This document shows, in pieces, positions 24,471 to 31,910 of a stretch of DNA of 45,203 nucleotides (position 1 is its first letter; every line of letters starts with the position of its first letter). The translations under genes and the position numbers were made by a program. The notes under the pieces are model-generated. The model searched no databases. It saw only the letters and a list, made by a program, of their open reading frames with translations, and was not told where the DNA came from. Source of the DNA: Acidobacteriota bacterium (lineage in GTDB: Bacteria; Acidobacteriota; UBA6911; RPQK01; JAJDTT01); assembly GCA_028874215.1 (NCBI GenBank), contig JAPPLF010000102.1, forward strand, positions 1 through 45,203, in the 5' to 3' direction.

Positions 24471-26207
24471 CTACTTGACCGGCAAGGCCAACGGAGCCTC
24501 CGGACTCAACGCATGCTGGAAAGCCGCCAGAGCCTCAGAGATGCCGTCCCCGTAAAAACGGAATTCATCGGGGATGGCCTTCTGTCGCGCATTTGCGTGT
24601 TTTAACATCTCCTGTCTGAACTCGTCCCGCATTCCCGGTGCCGATTCAGACTCCCATCCGGCTTCATTGAATGATGCCAACTCTGATTTCAAGTACTCCT
24701 TGAAGCCACGGAGAACGGTCTGCTGGCGCGTGAATTTTTCGCAGTGATGACCCATGCCGGCCAGACGGATTGCGAGCAGCAGGAATCGAGGATGATTCCT
24801 GGAGACTTTGGCGATATAGCGCGAAAACGGCGGCAACTGCTCCGGCGTCAGGCGCCGCCGGATCCGCATGATTCCCGCCAAGAGTATGTGGTTGCTTACC
24901 GGCTTGTAGACGTGTGGTACGGGGTTGAGGTTGTCGAGCAGGGTCAGGCAGCGGTCGAAATAATTCTCCAACGTTGCATCGTAGATGGTCCTGATGACCC
25001 GGAGATACCCTTCCACCAGCACCCCGGGATCCATCTGCGGCTTGAAGTTCAGGGCAGTGTCGTCGATCTCGACAGGTTTGTTCAACAGCCGATTCTCGCG
25101 CTCCAGCCGGTCCCACAGGTTGGTTCCCTTGAGTGCGGTCAGCAACCCGATCAGTGAGATCGGAATCCCGGCTGCCTGAATGAATTCGATCTGGGCGTCA
25201 AACGCGTTCTCATCGTCTTCGTCCAGCCCGAGGATGAAGCCGCCCAGAACATGCATCCCCTTCTGTTGAATCTTGCGCACAGCCGTGAGCAAGTAGTTGT
25301 CGTCGCGCATGTCGATGTTCTGAGGCTTCTTCATCTTCTTGAGAGCCGCCGGGTTGGGCGTTTCGATGCCGATGAAGACGGATTCGAAGCCAGCCTCGAT
25401 CATGACATCCATCAAGTCGTTCATCCGAACGAGATTGACGGTCGCTTCGGTGGTCAGTGTAAAGGGATAGCGATGCTCCTTTTGCCATTCGGCGATCACC
25501 GGGAGGAGCCTTGAAACTTCCCGTTTGTTGCCAATGAAGTTGTCATCGACCAGAAAAAGCGGACCCCGCCAGCCCAACTCGTACAAATGGTCGAACTCGG
25601 CCACCATCTGTTCCGGTGATTTCGTTCGGGACACACGGCCGTACAACTTCGTAATGTCGCAAAACTCGCAATCGAAGGGACATCCCCGGGAGAACTGCAG
25701 GGACATCGAGTAATACTCGTTCATATTGATGAGGTCGAAACGGGGAACCGGGGACAGGGTCACATCCGGTTTCCTCGGGGCTCGGTAGACCGGTTTGGCC
25801 GTGCCGGTTTCCAGGTCGCGAAGGAATCCAGGAAAGATCTCCTCCACCTCATCGAGTACGAAATGATCTATGCCTTCCATTTCCTCATGAAACGTGGTGG
25901 GATGCGGCCCGCCGGCAACGACGGGAACCTGCGCGCGGTTGCAGCGCTCAACGACCTGCTCGAGGGAGGGGCGTTGCGGAATCATGCTCGATGTGAACAC
26001 GAGATCCGCCCACTTCAAGTCGGTGTCTTCGAGCGAAGTCACATTGAGGTCGACCAGGCGCAAGTTGTACCGGGATGGGAACATCGCGGCGACGGTGAGC
26101 AGGCCGAGTGGTGGATGTGTCGATTTGATTCCCATGATGTCCAAGGCGTAGTCGTTGCCCCAGTAGGTGGGTGGGTGCTTCGGGTAGAGGAGAAGGGCGT
26201 TCGGCAT
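24471..26207 (-). CDS. B12-binding-domain radical SAM protein (DUF4070 type)
   Basis: 578 residues. The N-terminal third (about 1-135) is a cobalamin-binding-like Rossmann region with VVAGGPHPTTFHEEM. The radical SAM core starts at RGCPFDCEFCD with the 4Fe-4S cysteines 176, 180 and 183 (CX3CX2C), followed by LFLVDDNFIGN and FIGIETPNPAALKKM. The C-terminal region looks like DUF4070. This architecture includes HpnP-type hopanoid methylases and many uncharacterised enzymes that methylate unreactive carbons or rearrange lipids. No hopanoid genes are nearby, so no function is assigned. It stands alone, converging with the second DUF1501 gene. Confidence 0.85.
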   Translation of the reverse strand: MPNALLLYPKHPPTYWGNDYALDIMGIKSTHPPLGLLTVAAMFPSRYNLRLVDLNVTSLEDTDLKWADLVFTSSMIPQRPSLEQVVERCNRAQVPVVAGGPHPTTFHEEMEGIDHFVLDEVEEIFPGFLRDLETGTAKPVYRAPRKPDVTLSPVPRFDLINMNEYYSMSLQFSRGCPFDCEFCDITKLYGRVSRTKSPEQMVAEFDHLYELGWRGPLFLVDDNFIGNKREVSRLLPVIAEWQKEHRYPFTLTTEATVNLVRMNDLMDVMIEAGFESVFIGIETPNPAALKKMKKPQNIDMRDDNYLLTAVRKIQQKGMHVLGGFILGLDEDDENAFDAQIEFIQAAGIPISLIGLLTALKGTNLWDRLERENRLLNKPVEIDDTALNFKPQMDPGVLVEGYLRVIRTIYDATLENYFDRCLTLLDNLNPVPHVYKPVSNHILLAGIMRIRRRLTPEQLPPFSRYIAKVSRNHPRFLLLAIRLAGMGHHCEKFTRQQTVLRGFKEYLKSELASFNEAGWESESAPGMRDEFRQEMLKHANARQKAIPDEFRFYGDGISEALAAFQHALSPEAPLALPVK

Positions 26208-26307
26208 GGCTCATGACTCCTCGTTCAGTACGCGCACACGTGCCAACGACAGGCCGGTGTCGTCATCGCCAAGTCCGGCCTCCCGACAGAAAGCCTAGTC
26301 CAAACGC

Positions 26308-26478
26308 ATGGCCGACGGCCAGCCGGGGCACAGCTTCCGAACGCTGCTGGAGGATCTGGCGGCCATCGTTCGGTATCGGGTGGTTCTGAAGATCCCCGGA
26401 GCCCGTCCCTTCACCATCGTGACCCGGCCGACGCCGTTGCAAAAGCAGGCGCTGGAACGACTTGGAAATCGCCTATAG
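26308..26478 (+). pseudogene. transposase C-terminal remnant (IS1634/IS4-like)
   Basis: Fifty-six codons reading SFRTLLEDLAAIVRYRVV...IVTRPTPLQKQALERLG then a stop. This pattern of F-R-T-L-L-x-D-L-A and T-x-P-T-P-L-Q-x-x-A matches, from memory, the last ~50 residues of DDE transposases of the IS1634/IS4 type. An in-frame TAG at 26296-26298 closes the frame upstream and no catalytic domain is present. It is a decayed end of an insertion sequence in an otherwise gene-free 320-base spacer. No terminal inverted repeat is evident. Confidence 0.55.
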
Positions 26479-26528
26479 ACGGTATCCAGTAGCTCTACCG
26501 AAAGGGCCACGGCCTGACAGTCCCCTTC

Positions 26529-27602
26529 CTACCGGCAAAGGCGATCCAGCTTGCGTTTGGCCTCTTCTCCCCAACCGGCGGTGCTGTCGGCGACCCGGCC
26601 TTCCTCGTCCACCAGGATCGAGAACGGGACGAACATCTCGTCTCCCGCGAAGATCTTCTTCAGATCCTCCTGTTCCAGCAGGTAGACCGGATAGGACACG
26701 CCCAAGTCTCGGGCATATGATTCCACGTCTGAGAGGGGAACCCCCTGGTCGAGACTGAGACCGATCACCTGGATGCCGTTCTCTTCCAGCTTGGCCTTGG
26801 CCGCTTCCAACTCAGGCATCTCCCGCCGGCACGGCCCGCACCAGGTGGCCCAGAGATTCACCAGGTACGACGTTCCCTTCTCCAGCGGAAGCGAGACCTC
26901 CTCTCCCTCCGGAAGCGTCTTCAGCGCCAGCTCGGGCATGGGCAGGCCCCGTTTGATCTCCAGCTTGCTCCAGAGGACCTGTTCCTCCTCCAGGGGATCC
27001 GGCAAAGCGGCCGACGGCAGGGACAGGGCCTGGTAGTCCGGTTCCTCCTCCACCAGCTTCAAGGAGGTGCCGGAGGGAATGGGACCGACCCGCTGGCGAA
27101 CACCGGAGGGCCAGGTAACTTCCATCCATTCCGCCTCCTTGGTCTCCCCCAGTCCGAACAGGAGCCGCCGGTCGGGCTGAGCCATGAAACCGCTTCCCCC
27201 CGAGAGGATCCGGGTCTGGACCCCCAGGGGAGTCTTCACCCGGACCTGGGCGCCGAATGCGTCCTTGCCGCTCTTCGTCCCCTCCAGCTCGACGCGAATG
27301 AAGCCCTTGTCCTGGCCCACGTTGTTGCGGAACAGGAGATGACCTTCGCCCTGGATGGTGGTGAGAAAGATGTCCAGGTCGCCGTCGTTGTCCAGGTCGA
27401 CGGGAACTGCCGAGCGTCCGTCGGAGATGGAGTCGATGCCCGAGACGCCTGAAATGTCCTGAAACCGGGTGCCCTCCCGATTCAGGAAAAGGGCATCCCG
27501 TTCGAATCCGCTGAAGGACAGTCCCTCCTCGAAGAGCAGAGCCATATGGTTCGTCTGGTAGTCCTGGTTGCCGGCCTTCTCGTCGCCGACCGTGGACGCC
27601 AC
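26529..27602 (-). CDS. FG-GAP/ASPIC/TlpA protein, C-terminal part downstream of an in-frame UGA
   Basis: This is the same reading frame as the gene at 27624-29333, separated from it only by a TGA at 27624-27626. It holds a VCBS-type repeat (VDLDNDGDLDIFLTT), an ASPIC/UnbV domain (GAQVRVKTPLGVQTRILSGG, then WMEVTWPSGVRQR) and a TlpA-like thioredoxin domain with CGPC in NLWATWCGPCRREMPEL. On its own it would lack a signal peptide, although ASPIC and TlpA domains normally work outside the cytoplasm. The GTG at 27602 has no ribosome site, nor does the later ATG near 27545. It is therefore best read as the C-terminal part of a 934-residue protein made by UGA read-through, or as the lower half of a gene broken by a recent nonsense change. 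Confidence 0.75.
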   Translation of the reverse strand: MASTVGDEKAGNQDYQTNHMALLFEEGLSFSGFERDALFLNREGTRFQDISGVSGIDSISDGRSAVPVDLDNDGDLDIFLTTIQGEGHLLFRNNVGQDKGFIRVELEGTKSGKDAFGAQVRVKTPLGVQTRILSGGSGFMAQPDRRLLFGLGETKEAEWMEVTWPSGVRQRVGPIPSGTSLKLVEEEPDYQALSLPSAALPDPLEEEQVLWSKLEIKRGLPMPELALKTLPEGEEVSLPLEKGTSYLVNLWATWCGPCRREMPELEAAKAKLEENGIQVIGLSLDQGVPLSDVESYARDLGVSYPVYLLEQEDLKKIFAGDEMFVPFSILVDEEGRVADSTAGWGEEAKRKLDRLCR

Positions 27603-27626
27603 GACGTGGCGCCAGAAGAAGCTTCA
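27593..27626 (-). other. in-frame UGA with downstream stem-loop, candidate selenocysteine recoding site
   Basis: The TGA at 27624-27626 (codon 570) is flanked in the same frame by GKSMKDT before and SFFWRHVVASTVGDE after. Twelve bases after it, CGCCAC (27611-27606) pairs with GTGGCG (27602-27597) around a GUC loop. The stem extends by a G-U and a G-C pair (27612-27613 with 27596-27595). The distance from UGA to the apical loop is about 18 bases, within the range known for bacterial SECIS elements, and the loop contains a G and a U. The stem could also arise by chance from the codons for Arg-His-Val-Val-Ala. Confidence 0.4.
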
Positions 27627-29333
27627 TGTGTCCTTCATGGACTTGCCGCTGATGAACCCGTTGGGAGAGTAGAGGTCCTCCCAGCCGTCGTTGTCGAAGT
27701 CCACGAAGACTCCGCCCCAGGCCCATCCGGCAACGAAGGGTCCGAACTTGCCGCTCACGTCCCGAAAGCCGCCCCCGTCCAACCCTTCGAACAGCGTATT
27801 TCCCGCCGCCAGCTTCTTGAGTCCGCTGCGGTCTCCCCGGCCCTGCGGGAACAGCCGGTCCAGGATCCGGTTCCCGGCCGTCGAGGACATGTTGGTGACG
27901 TAGAGGTCGATCCGCCCGTCGTTGTTGAAGTCGCCGAAGGAAACGCCCATTCCATTGCCGGGGTCCAGCAGCCCCATGCTCGCGGCCCGGTCCTCGAAGC
28001 GGTCTCCCAGGTTCACGTAGTAGCCGTTCTCGCCGAAGTCGTTGGCCACGTAGAGATCCAGCCGTCCGTCTCCGTTGATGTCGGCGAATTGGGCGGCATA
28101 GCTCCAGCGCTGGTCGCGGACACCCCACGCGGCCCCCGCTTCCCGGAAGCTTCCATTCCCTTGATTCAGGAAGAGCAGGTTCGGAGTCCCGTTGGAGGCG
28201 CGGTGCCAGGAGTCGGGCATGACCCGGCCGTAGCGGTTGTAGGAGGCAACGTAGACGTCGGTCCAGCCGTCCTTGTTCACGTCACCGGCGGTGGCGCTGA
28301 AACCGATGGCGTTCACCGCGATGCCGACCTCTTGCGAGATGTCGAAGAAGAGCAGTCTCCCGGAGGGCACAAGGCGGTTCTCGAACAGCATCTGCTCTCC
28401 CACCGAGGCCATGAAGACGTCCAGATCGCCGTCGTTGTCGTAGTCGAGGAGCAGCGGCGCCGTGCCCGGCGGGGTGATCGAGATCCCCGCCTTGTCGGCC
28501 ACGTCCTGAAACTGGCCGCCCTGGTTCAGGTAGAGGTAGTTCCGGTTGATGCCCGTGACCACCAGATCCTGCAGCCCGTCCTGGTTCAGGTCTCCCGCAG
28601 CGGCGCCGTGATAGACGAAATCATCGTTTCCCGGTTCGCCATACCGGGGCAGCGAATTGGAAACTCCGGCCGGAATGCAGACCTCCGAGAAGAGGTCTGC
28701 CGACGCCCGCATGGTCCTGACTTCGTCCAACTGGAATTCGGAGATCTGCCAGTTTTCCTCCCCGGTCTTGACCGCGACCAGACGGCCCGTTCCCTTCACC
28801 CAGAATCGATGGCTCTTGCCGTCACGCCCGATCAGGAAGAACTTGAGGTCCCCCTTGCCCTCGACTTTCGCCCTCCGCTCGTTGAAGCGGGCCCCCTTGA
28901 CCTGAAAACGGGCATCCTCGACGGATGAGAAGGACTCCAGGAACTTCTCCCAGCTCTTCACCAGTCCGGTCCGGGGCACCTTCTTCGGACGCTTGCGCGT
29001 GACGCGGGGCGCGGCAGTCGAGATCCATTTGAACTCCGAAGCCGGGACACCGGAAAGAGCCGGCCACGGCGTCACCCGGGACGGGGACTCGAAGAACTCG
29101 CCAATCCGTTTCAGGTCCCGTTCCCGGACCGTCACCGAGAATTCCAGGAGGGAGTTGGCCAGGGATTCGGAGAGTTCCTCGGTCTGTTCCAGTTCGGCTT
29201 TGTCCAGCTCGACTTCCCCCAGAACGGGGAGTAAGGCAAGAAGACCCAGCAGGAGAACAGCGGGGGGCCAACCCGGATGTCGGCGAGCCGAGGGGATCCC
29301 CCGTGCGGATTTTGGTGCTGAATGGAGCTTCAA
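27624..29333 (-). CDS. FG-GAP/VCBS repeat protein, N-terminal part upstream of an in-frame UGA
   Basis: 569 residues before the TGA. A basic N-terminus and hydrophobic segment (about 25-39, AVLLLGLLALLPVLG) form an export signal. About 180 residues with no recognised motif (DLKRIGEFFESP, then a beta-rich part) follow. From about 230 a series of FG-GAP/VCBS calcium-loop repeats appears: DLNQDGLQDLVV, DYDNDGDLDVFM, DVNKDGWTDVYV, DINGDGRLDLYV, DFNNDGRIDLYV and DFDNDGWEDLYS. This is the beta-propeller of CRTAC/ASPIC proteins, probably binding calcium. The propeller is not complete when the stop is reached: the next repeat and the ASPIC and thioredoxin domains lie in the same frame after it. Family role: exported, possibly in redox or protein maturation outside the cytoplasm. 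Confidence 0.8.
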   Translation of the reverse strand: MKLHSAPKSARGIPSARRHPGWPPAVLLLGLLALLPVLGEVELDKAELEQTEELSESLANSLLEFSVTVRERDLKRIGEFFESPSRVTPWPALSGVPASEFKWISTAAPRVTRKRPKKVPRTGLVKSWEKFLESFSSVEDARFQVKGARFNERRAKVEGKGDLKFFLIGRDGKSHRFWVKGTGRLVAVKTGEENWQISEFQLDEVRTMRASADLFSEVCIPAGVSNSLPRYGEPGNDDFVYHGAAAGDLNQDGLQDLVVTGINRNYLYLNQGGQFQDVADKAGISITPPGTAPLLLDYDNDGDLDVFMASVGEQMLFENRLVPSGRLLFFDISQEVGIAVNAIGFSATAGDVNKDGWTDVYVASYNRYGRVMPDSWHRASNGTPNLLFLNQGNGSFREAGAAWGVRDQRWSYAAQFADINGDGRLDLYVANDFGENGYYVNLGDRFEDRAASMGLLDPGNGMGVSFGDFNNDGRIDLYVTNMSSTAGNRILDRLFPQGRGDRSGLKKLAAGNTLFEGLDGGGFRDVSGKFGPFVAGWAWGGVFVDFDNDGWEDLYSPNGFISGKSMKDT

Positions 29334-29449
29334 GTCGAGCCTGCCTTTGCCGTGAAAGCCGCCATTATAGCCGAAATCCGAAGCCCGATTACGAGGTGGC
29401 AGTTACCGGTGTCGATTGGTTCCGGGCTATCCGATTGGAAGGTGGTACC

Positions 29450-29467
29450 ATGCCCTTTTTCCCATGA
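29450..29467 (+). other. possible five-codon leader frame coupled to the methyltransferase
   Basis: GGAAGG (29437-29442) is followed 7 bases later by ATG CCC TTT TTC CCA TGA. The TGA overlaps the ATG of the methyltransferase (ATGA at 29464-29467). Read this way, ribosomes could re-initiate on the methyltransferase, which has no ribosome site of its own. One extra base in the T-run would fuse the two frames, so an assembly error is the main alternative. Confidence 0.3.
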
Positions 29468-30147
29468 GCCACTCCGTTCGCCGGCACCTGCATCTTGAAA
29501 TCGACGAGTACGACGAGATCATCCGGCAGTTCATTCCCTGCTACGATCGAACGCTGGAGGAGGTTGCTCAGGCAGTCGACCTCTGCCACCCCAAGCGGGT
29601 GCTCGATCTGGGCGCCGGGACCGGGGCCCTCTCCGAGGCAATCTTGGAGAAGTGCGGAGACAGCGTCGTGGAGTTGATCGACGTCGACGACGAAATGTTG
29701 GCTCGCGCCCGGATGCGGCTGCAACGCTTCGGCGAACGGGTACGCCTGAGACGGCAGTCGTTTTACGACTCCCTTCCCCCTTGCGACGCCGTTGTCGCCT
29801 CGTTGGCGTTGCATCACGTGCCGGACCTGGACGCCAAGGCCCGACTCTTCGGACGCATCCATGACGCGTTGGCTCCGGGCGGCGTCTTCGTCAACAGCGA
29901 CGCGACCATGCCGGACGATGCCTCCCGCAGGGCTGCGGACTACGCGGTCTGGGCGGCGCACATGGTCTCGCGCGGAATCCCTAAAGAGCGCGCCTATCGG
30001 CACTTTGACGAATGGTCGGATGAAGATACGTATTTTCCGTTGGAATGCGAACTGGAGGCCATGACCCGCGCCGGATTTGACGCCCGATGCATTTGGAGTC
30101 AGATTCCGATTTCAGTGCTGGTCGGCCGGAAACGATGCGGCGGCTGA
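29464..30147 (+). CDS. class I SAM-dependent methyltransferase
   Basis: 227 residues from ATG 29464. An in-frame upstream start at 29416 would add 16 residues of poor quality. SAM-binding motif I is VLDLGAGTG (46-54), an acidic end of strand two appears as ELIDVDDEML, and motif post-II is AVVASLALHHVPD. After the fold, DDASRRAADYAVWAAHMVSRG and a C-terminal FPLECELEAMTRAGF fit the UbiE/Methyltransf_25-type small-molecule group. The substrate is unknown. It starts about 130 bases from the divergent FG-GAP gene. Its 3' end is about 45 bases before the second glycosidase-like gene, so the two may be cotranscribed. Confidence 0.8.
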   Translation: MSHSVRRHLHLEIDEYDEIIRQFIPCYDRTLEEVAQAVDLCHPKRVLDLGAGTGALSEAILEKCGDSVVELIDVDDEMLARARMRLQRFGERVRLRRQSFYDSLPPCDAVVASLALHHVPDLDAKARLFGRIHDALAPGGVFVNSDATMPDDASRRAADYAVWAAHMVSRGIPKERAYRHFDEWSDEDTYFPLECELEAMTRAGFDARCIWSQIPISVLVGRKRCGG

Positions 30148-30191
30148 ACCGTTCTCACCAGCGGTGGTTGTGCCGTCCCGAGGACCTTTCG

Positions 30192-31910
30192 ATGACGAAA
30201 TCATGGCCGGTTTTCCTGGTAACGATGCACATGACCGCGGTGTTGGTCCTGGGGACAGGCGGAATGGGTCCCCCGGAACGGTCCCGCGAGAAACCGATCC
30301 CGCTGGGAGGCCACCGGCAGCTCTTCGTCGACGACTTCCTCATCGACGAATCAACGGGCGTCGATCTGAGGTTGAACCAGCCGAGGAAGTATGCGGACAA
30401 CCCGGTCCTGGCGAGAGTGCCGAAAGGCGAGGCGGCTTGGGAGGCGGGCATGCCGGTCGCCTTTTCCAGCGTCCTTTTCGATCCGGACGATGGACTCTTC
30501 AAACTCTGGTACAGCCTGCACGCCGGCAGCGGAGGGGACGAGCACGCGGTCCTCTGCTTCGCCAGGAGCGCCGACGGCATCCGGTGGGACAAGCCGAGGC
30601 TGGGAAAATTCAAGTACCGGGGAACGACGGAAAACAACATCGTCGTGCCTCACGGCGGCTTGGCCAGCGGGGTCTTCCTGGACCACCAGGAGGCGGACCC
30701 GTCCCGGCGCTTCAAGATGCTGCACATGCGGGAAGACTACAAGATCTACGCGTCCCATTCGGCGGACGGCCTGGACTGGATTCCGTACAACGACGGCAAG
30801 GCCGTTTTTTTCGAACCTCCCGGCCACGACAGCCAGATGATCGCCTACTGGGACGAAGCCCTCGGCCTCTACGTCGGGATCATCCGGGACCGCACCGGCA
30901 GGATCTCCCAGGTCCGGCCGCGCCTGGTGAGCGACCCGGAGGCTCGGGCCGGTTGGCGGCGGCACTGGGACCCGCGGAGGAACCGTGCTCCCGAGAACCA
31001 CAGCATCCGCCGGGTGGGCCAGATCACGAGCCGCGATTTCGTTCACTGGAACGACTATCGGGTCATCGTAGGGCCGGACGCGGAAGATCCTCTCAATCGG
31101 GACCAGTTCTACAACATGGAGGTCATGACCTATGAGGGCCTCCGTATCGGCCTCGTCACGGTCTTCAGCTACGACCCCGACTACTGCCGGGGCGCGGTGC
31201 AGTTGACCTCCACCCGGGACGGACGAACCTGGGACCGCGCCGGAAATCGGGACGTGTTCCTGCCGCTCTCAAACCGGCCCGGCGATTTCGATTGGGGCGC
31301 GATCTACGCCTTGCAGGGTCCCTTCGTTCACGACGACGAAGTCCGGATCTACTACCACGGTGCCGGTTACGATCACAATGAAACCCTTCCTCCAGGGGTC
31401 GACGGATTCCCCAATGGCATCGGATTGGCGACGCTTCGGTTGGACGGGTTCGTATCGGTCCGAGCGGGCAAGCCGGGCGGAAGCCTGACCACCAGGAGCT
31501 TTACCTTCACCGGAGATGAACTGGTGGTCAACGCCGATGCCGGGAACGGCCGTCTCCTGGTGGAGGTCCTGGACCATGGGGGGAACCCCGTTCACGGCTA
31601 CACCCGGGAGGACTGTGACCCCCTTCGGCAAGACGCTCTCCGCCAGAGGGTGAGCTGGAATGGTCGCTCCGCCGTCAGCTCCCTAGCCGGAGAGCCGATC
31701 CGGCTGCGTTTTCACCTCCAAGAGGCGAGCCTCTATTCGTTTGAGTTTCTGGTGGCGGACGCCACCGGCGGTTCGGCCGGCGGTGCAACGGACCCGGTAG
31801 CCCGCGACGCCTCAGGTTCCCCGGACGTCGGGAAACCTGAACACGGTCCGGGACTCGTAGGTTTCACCCGGTCTCAGGATCGTGGAGGGAAACTCGGGCC
31901 GGTTGGGTGA
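30192..31910 (+). CDS. secreted glycosidase-like protein with five-bladed propeller fold, short form
   Basis: 572 residues from ATG 30192, supported by GAGG 8 bases upstream. The longer open frame from 30087 runs through the end of the methyltransferase. An export signal (about 5-22) precedes RQLFVDDFLIDES (about 43), the same propeller opening as the protein at 6746. Blade motifs include FDPDDGLFKLWYS, SADGIRWDKPRLG and TSRDGRTWDRAG. The beta-type C-terminal domain (about 440-525, LVVNADAGNGRLLVEVLDHGG) also matches. Residues after about 525 (from ADATGGSAGG on) have no domain character and are encoded opposite the epimerase gene, an overlap of 99 bases. Family relatives act on polysaccharides, but catalytic residues are not established. 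Confidence 0.8.
   Translation: MTKSWPVFLVTMHMTAVLVLGTGGMGPPERSREKPIPLGGHRQLFVDDFLIDESTGVDLRLNQPRKYADNPVLARVPKGEAAWEAGMPVAFSSVLFDPDDGLFKLWYSLHAGSGGDEHAVLCFARSADGIRWDKPRLGKFKYRGTTENNIVVPHGGLASGVFLDHQEADPSRRFKMLHMREDYKIYASHSADGLDWIPYNDGKAVFFEPPGHDSQMIAYWDEALGLYVGIIRDRTGRISQVRPRLVSDPEARAGWRRHWDPRRNRAPENHSIRRVGQITSRDFVHWNDYRVIVGPDAEDPLNRDQFYNMEVMTYEGLRIGLVTVFSYDPDYCRGAVQLTSTRDGRTWDRAGNRDVFLPLSNRPGDFDWGAIYALQGPFVHDDEVRIYYHGAGYDHNETLPPGVDGFPNGIGLATLRLDGFVSVRAGKPGGSLTTRSFTFTGDELVVNADAGNGRLLVEVLDHGGNPVHGYTREDCDPLRQDALRQRVSWNGRSAVSSLAGEPIRLRFHLQEASLYSFEFLVADATGGSAGGATDPVARDASGSPDVGKPEHGPGLVGFTRSQDRGGKLGPVG

Noticed and set aside
24471-26207. Naming the radical SAM protein HpnP (hopanoid C-2 methylase).
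   Set aside because: The architecture fits only broadly and no hopanoid genes are in the window, so only the family is given.
26529-29333. A frameshift as the cause of the split in the FG-GAP/thioredoxin gene.
   Set aside because: The two halves are in the same frame, and only a TGA codon lies between them.
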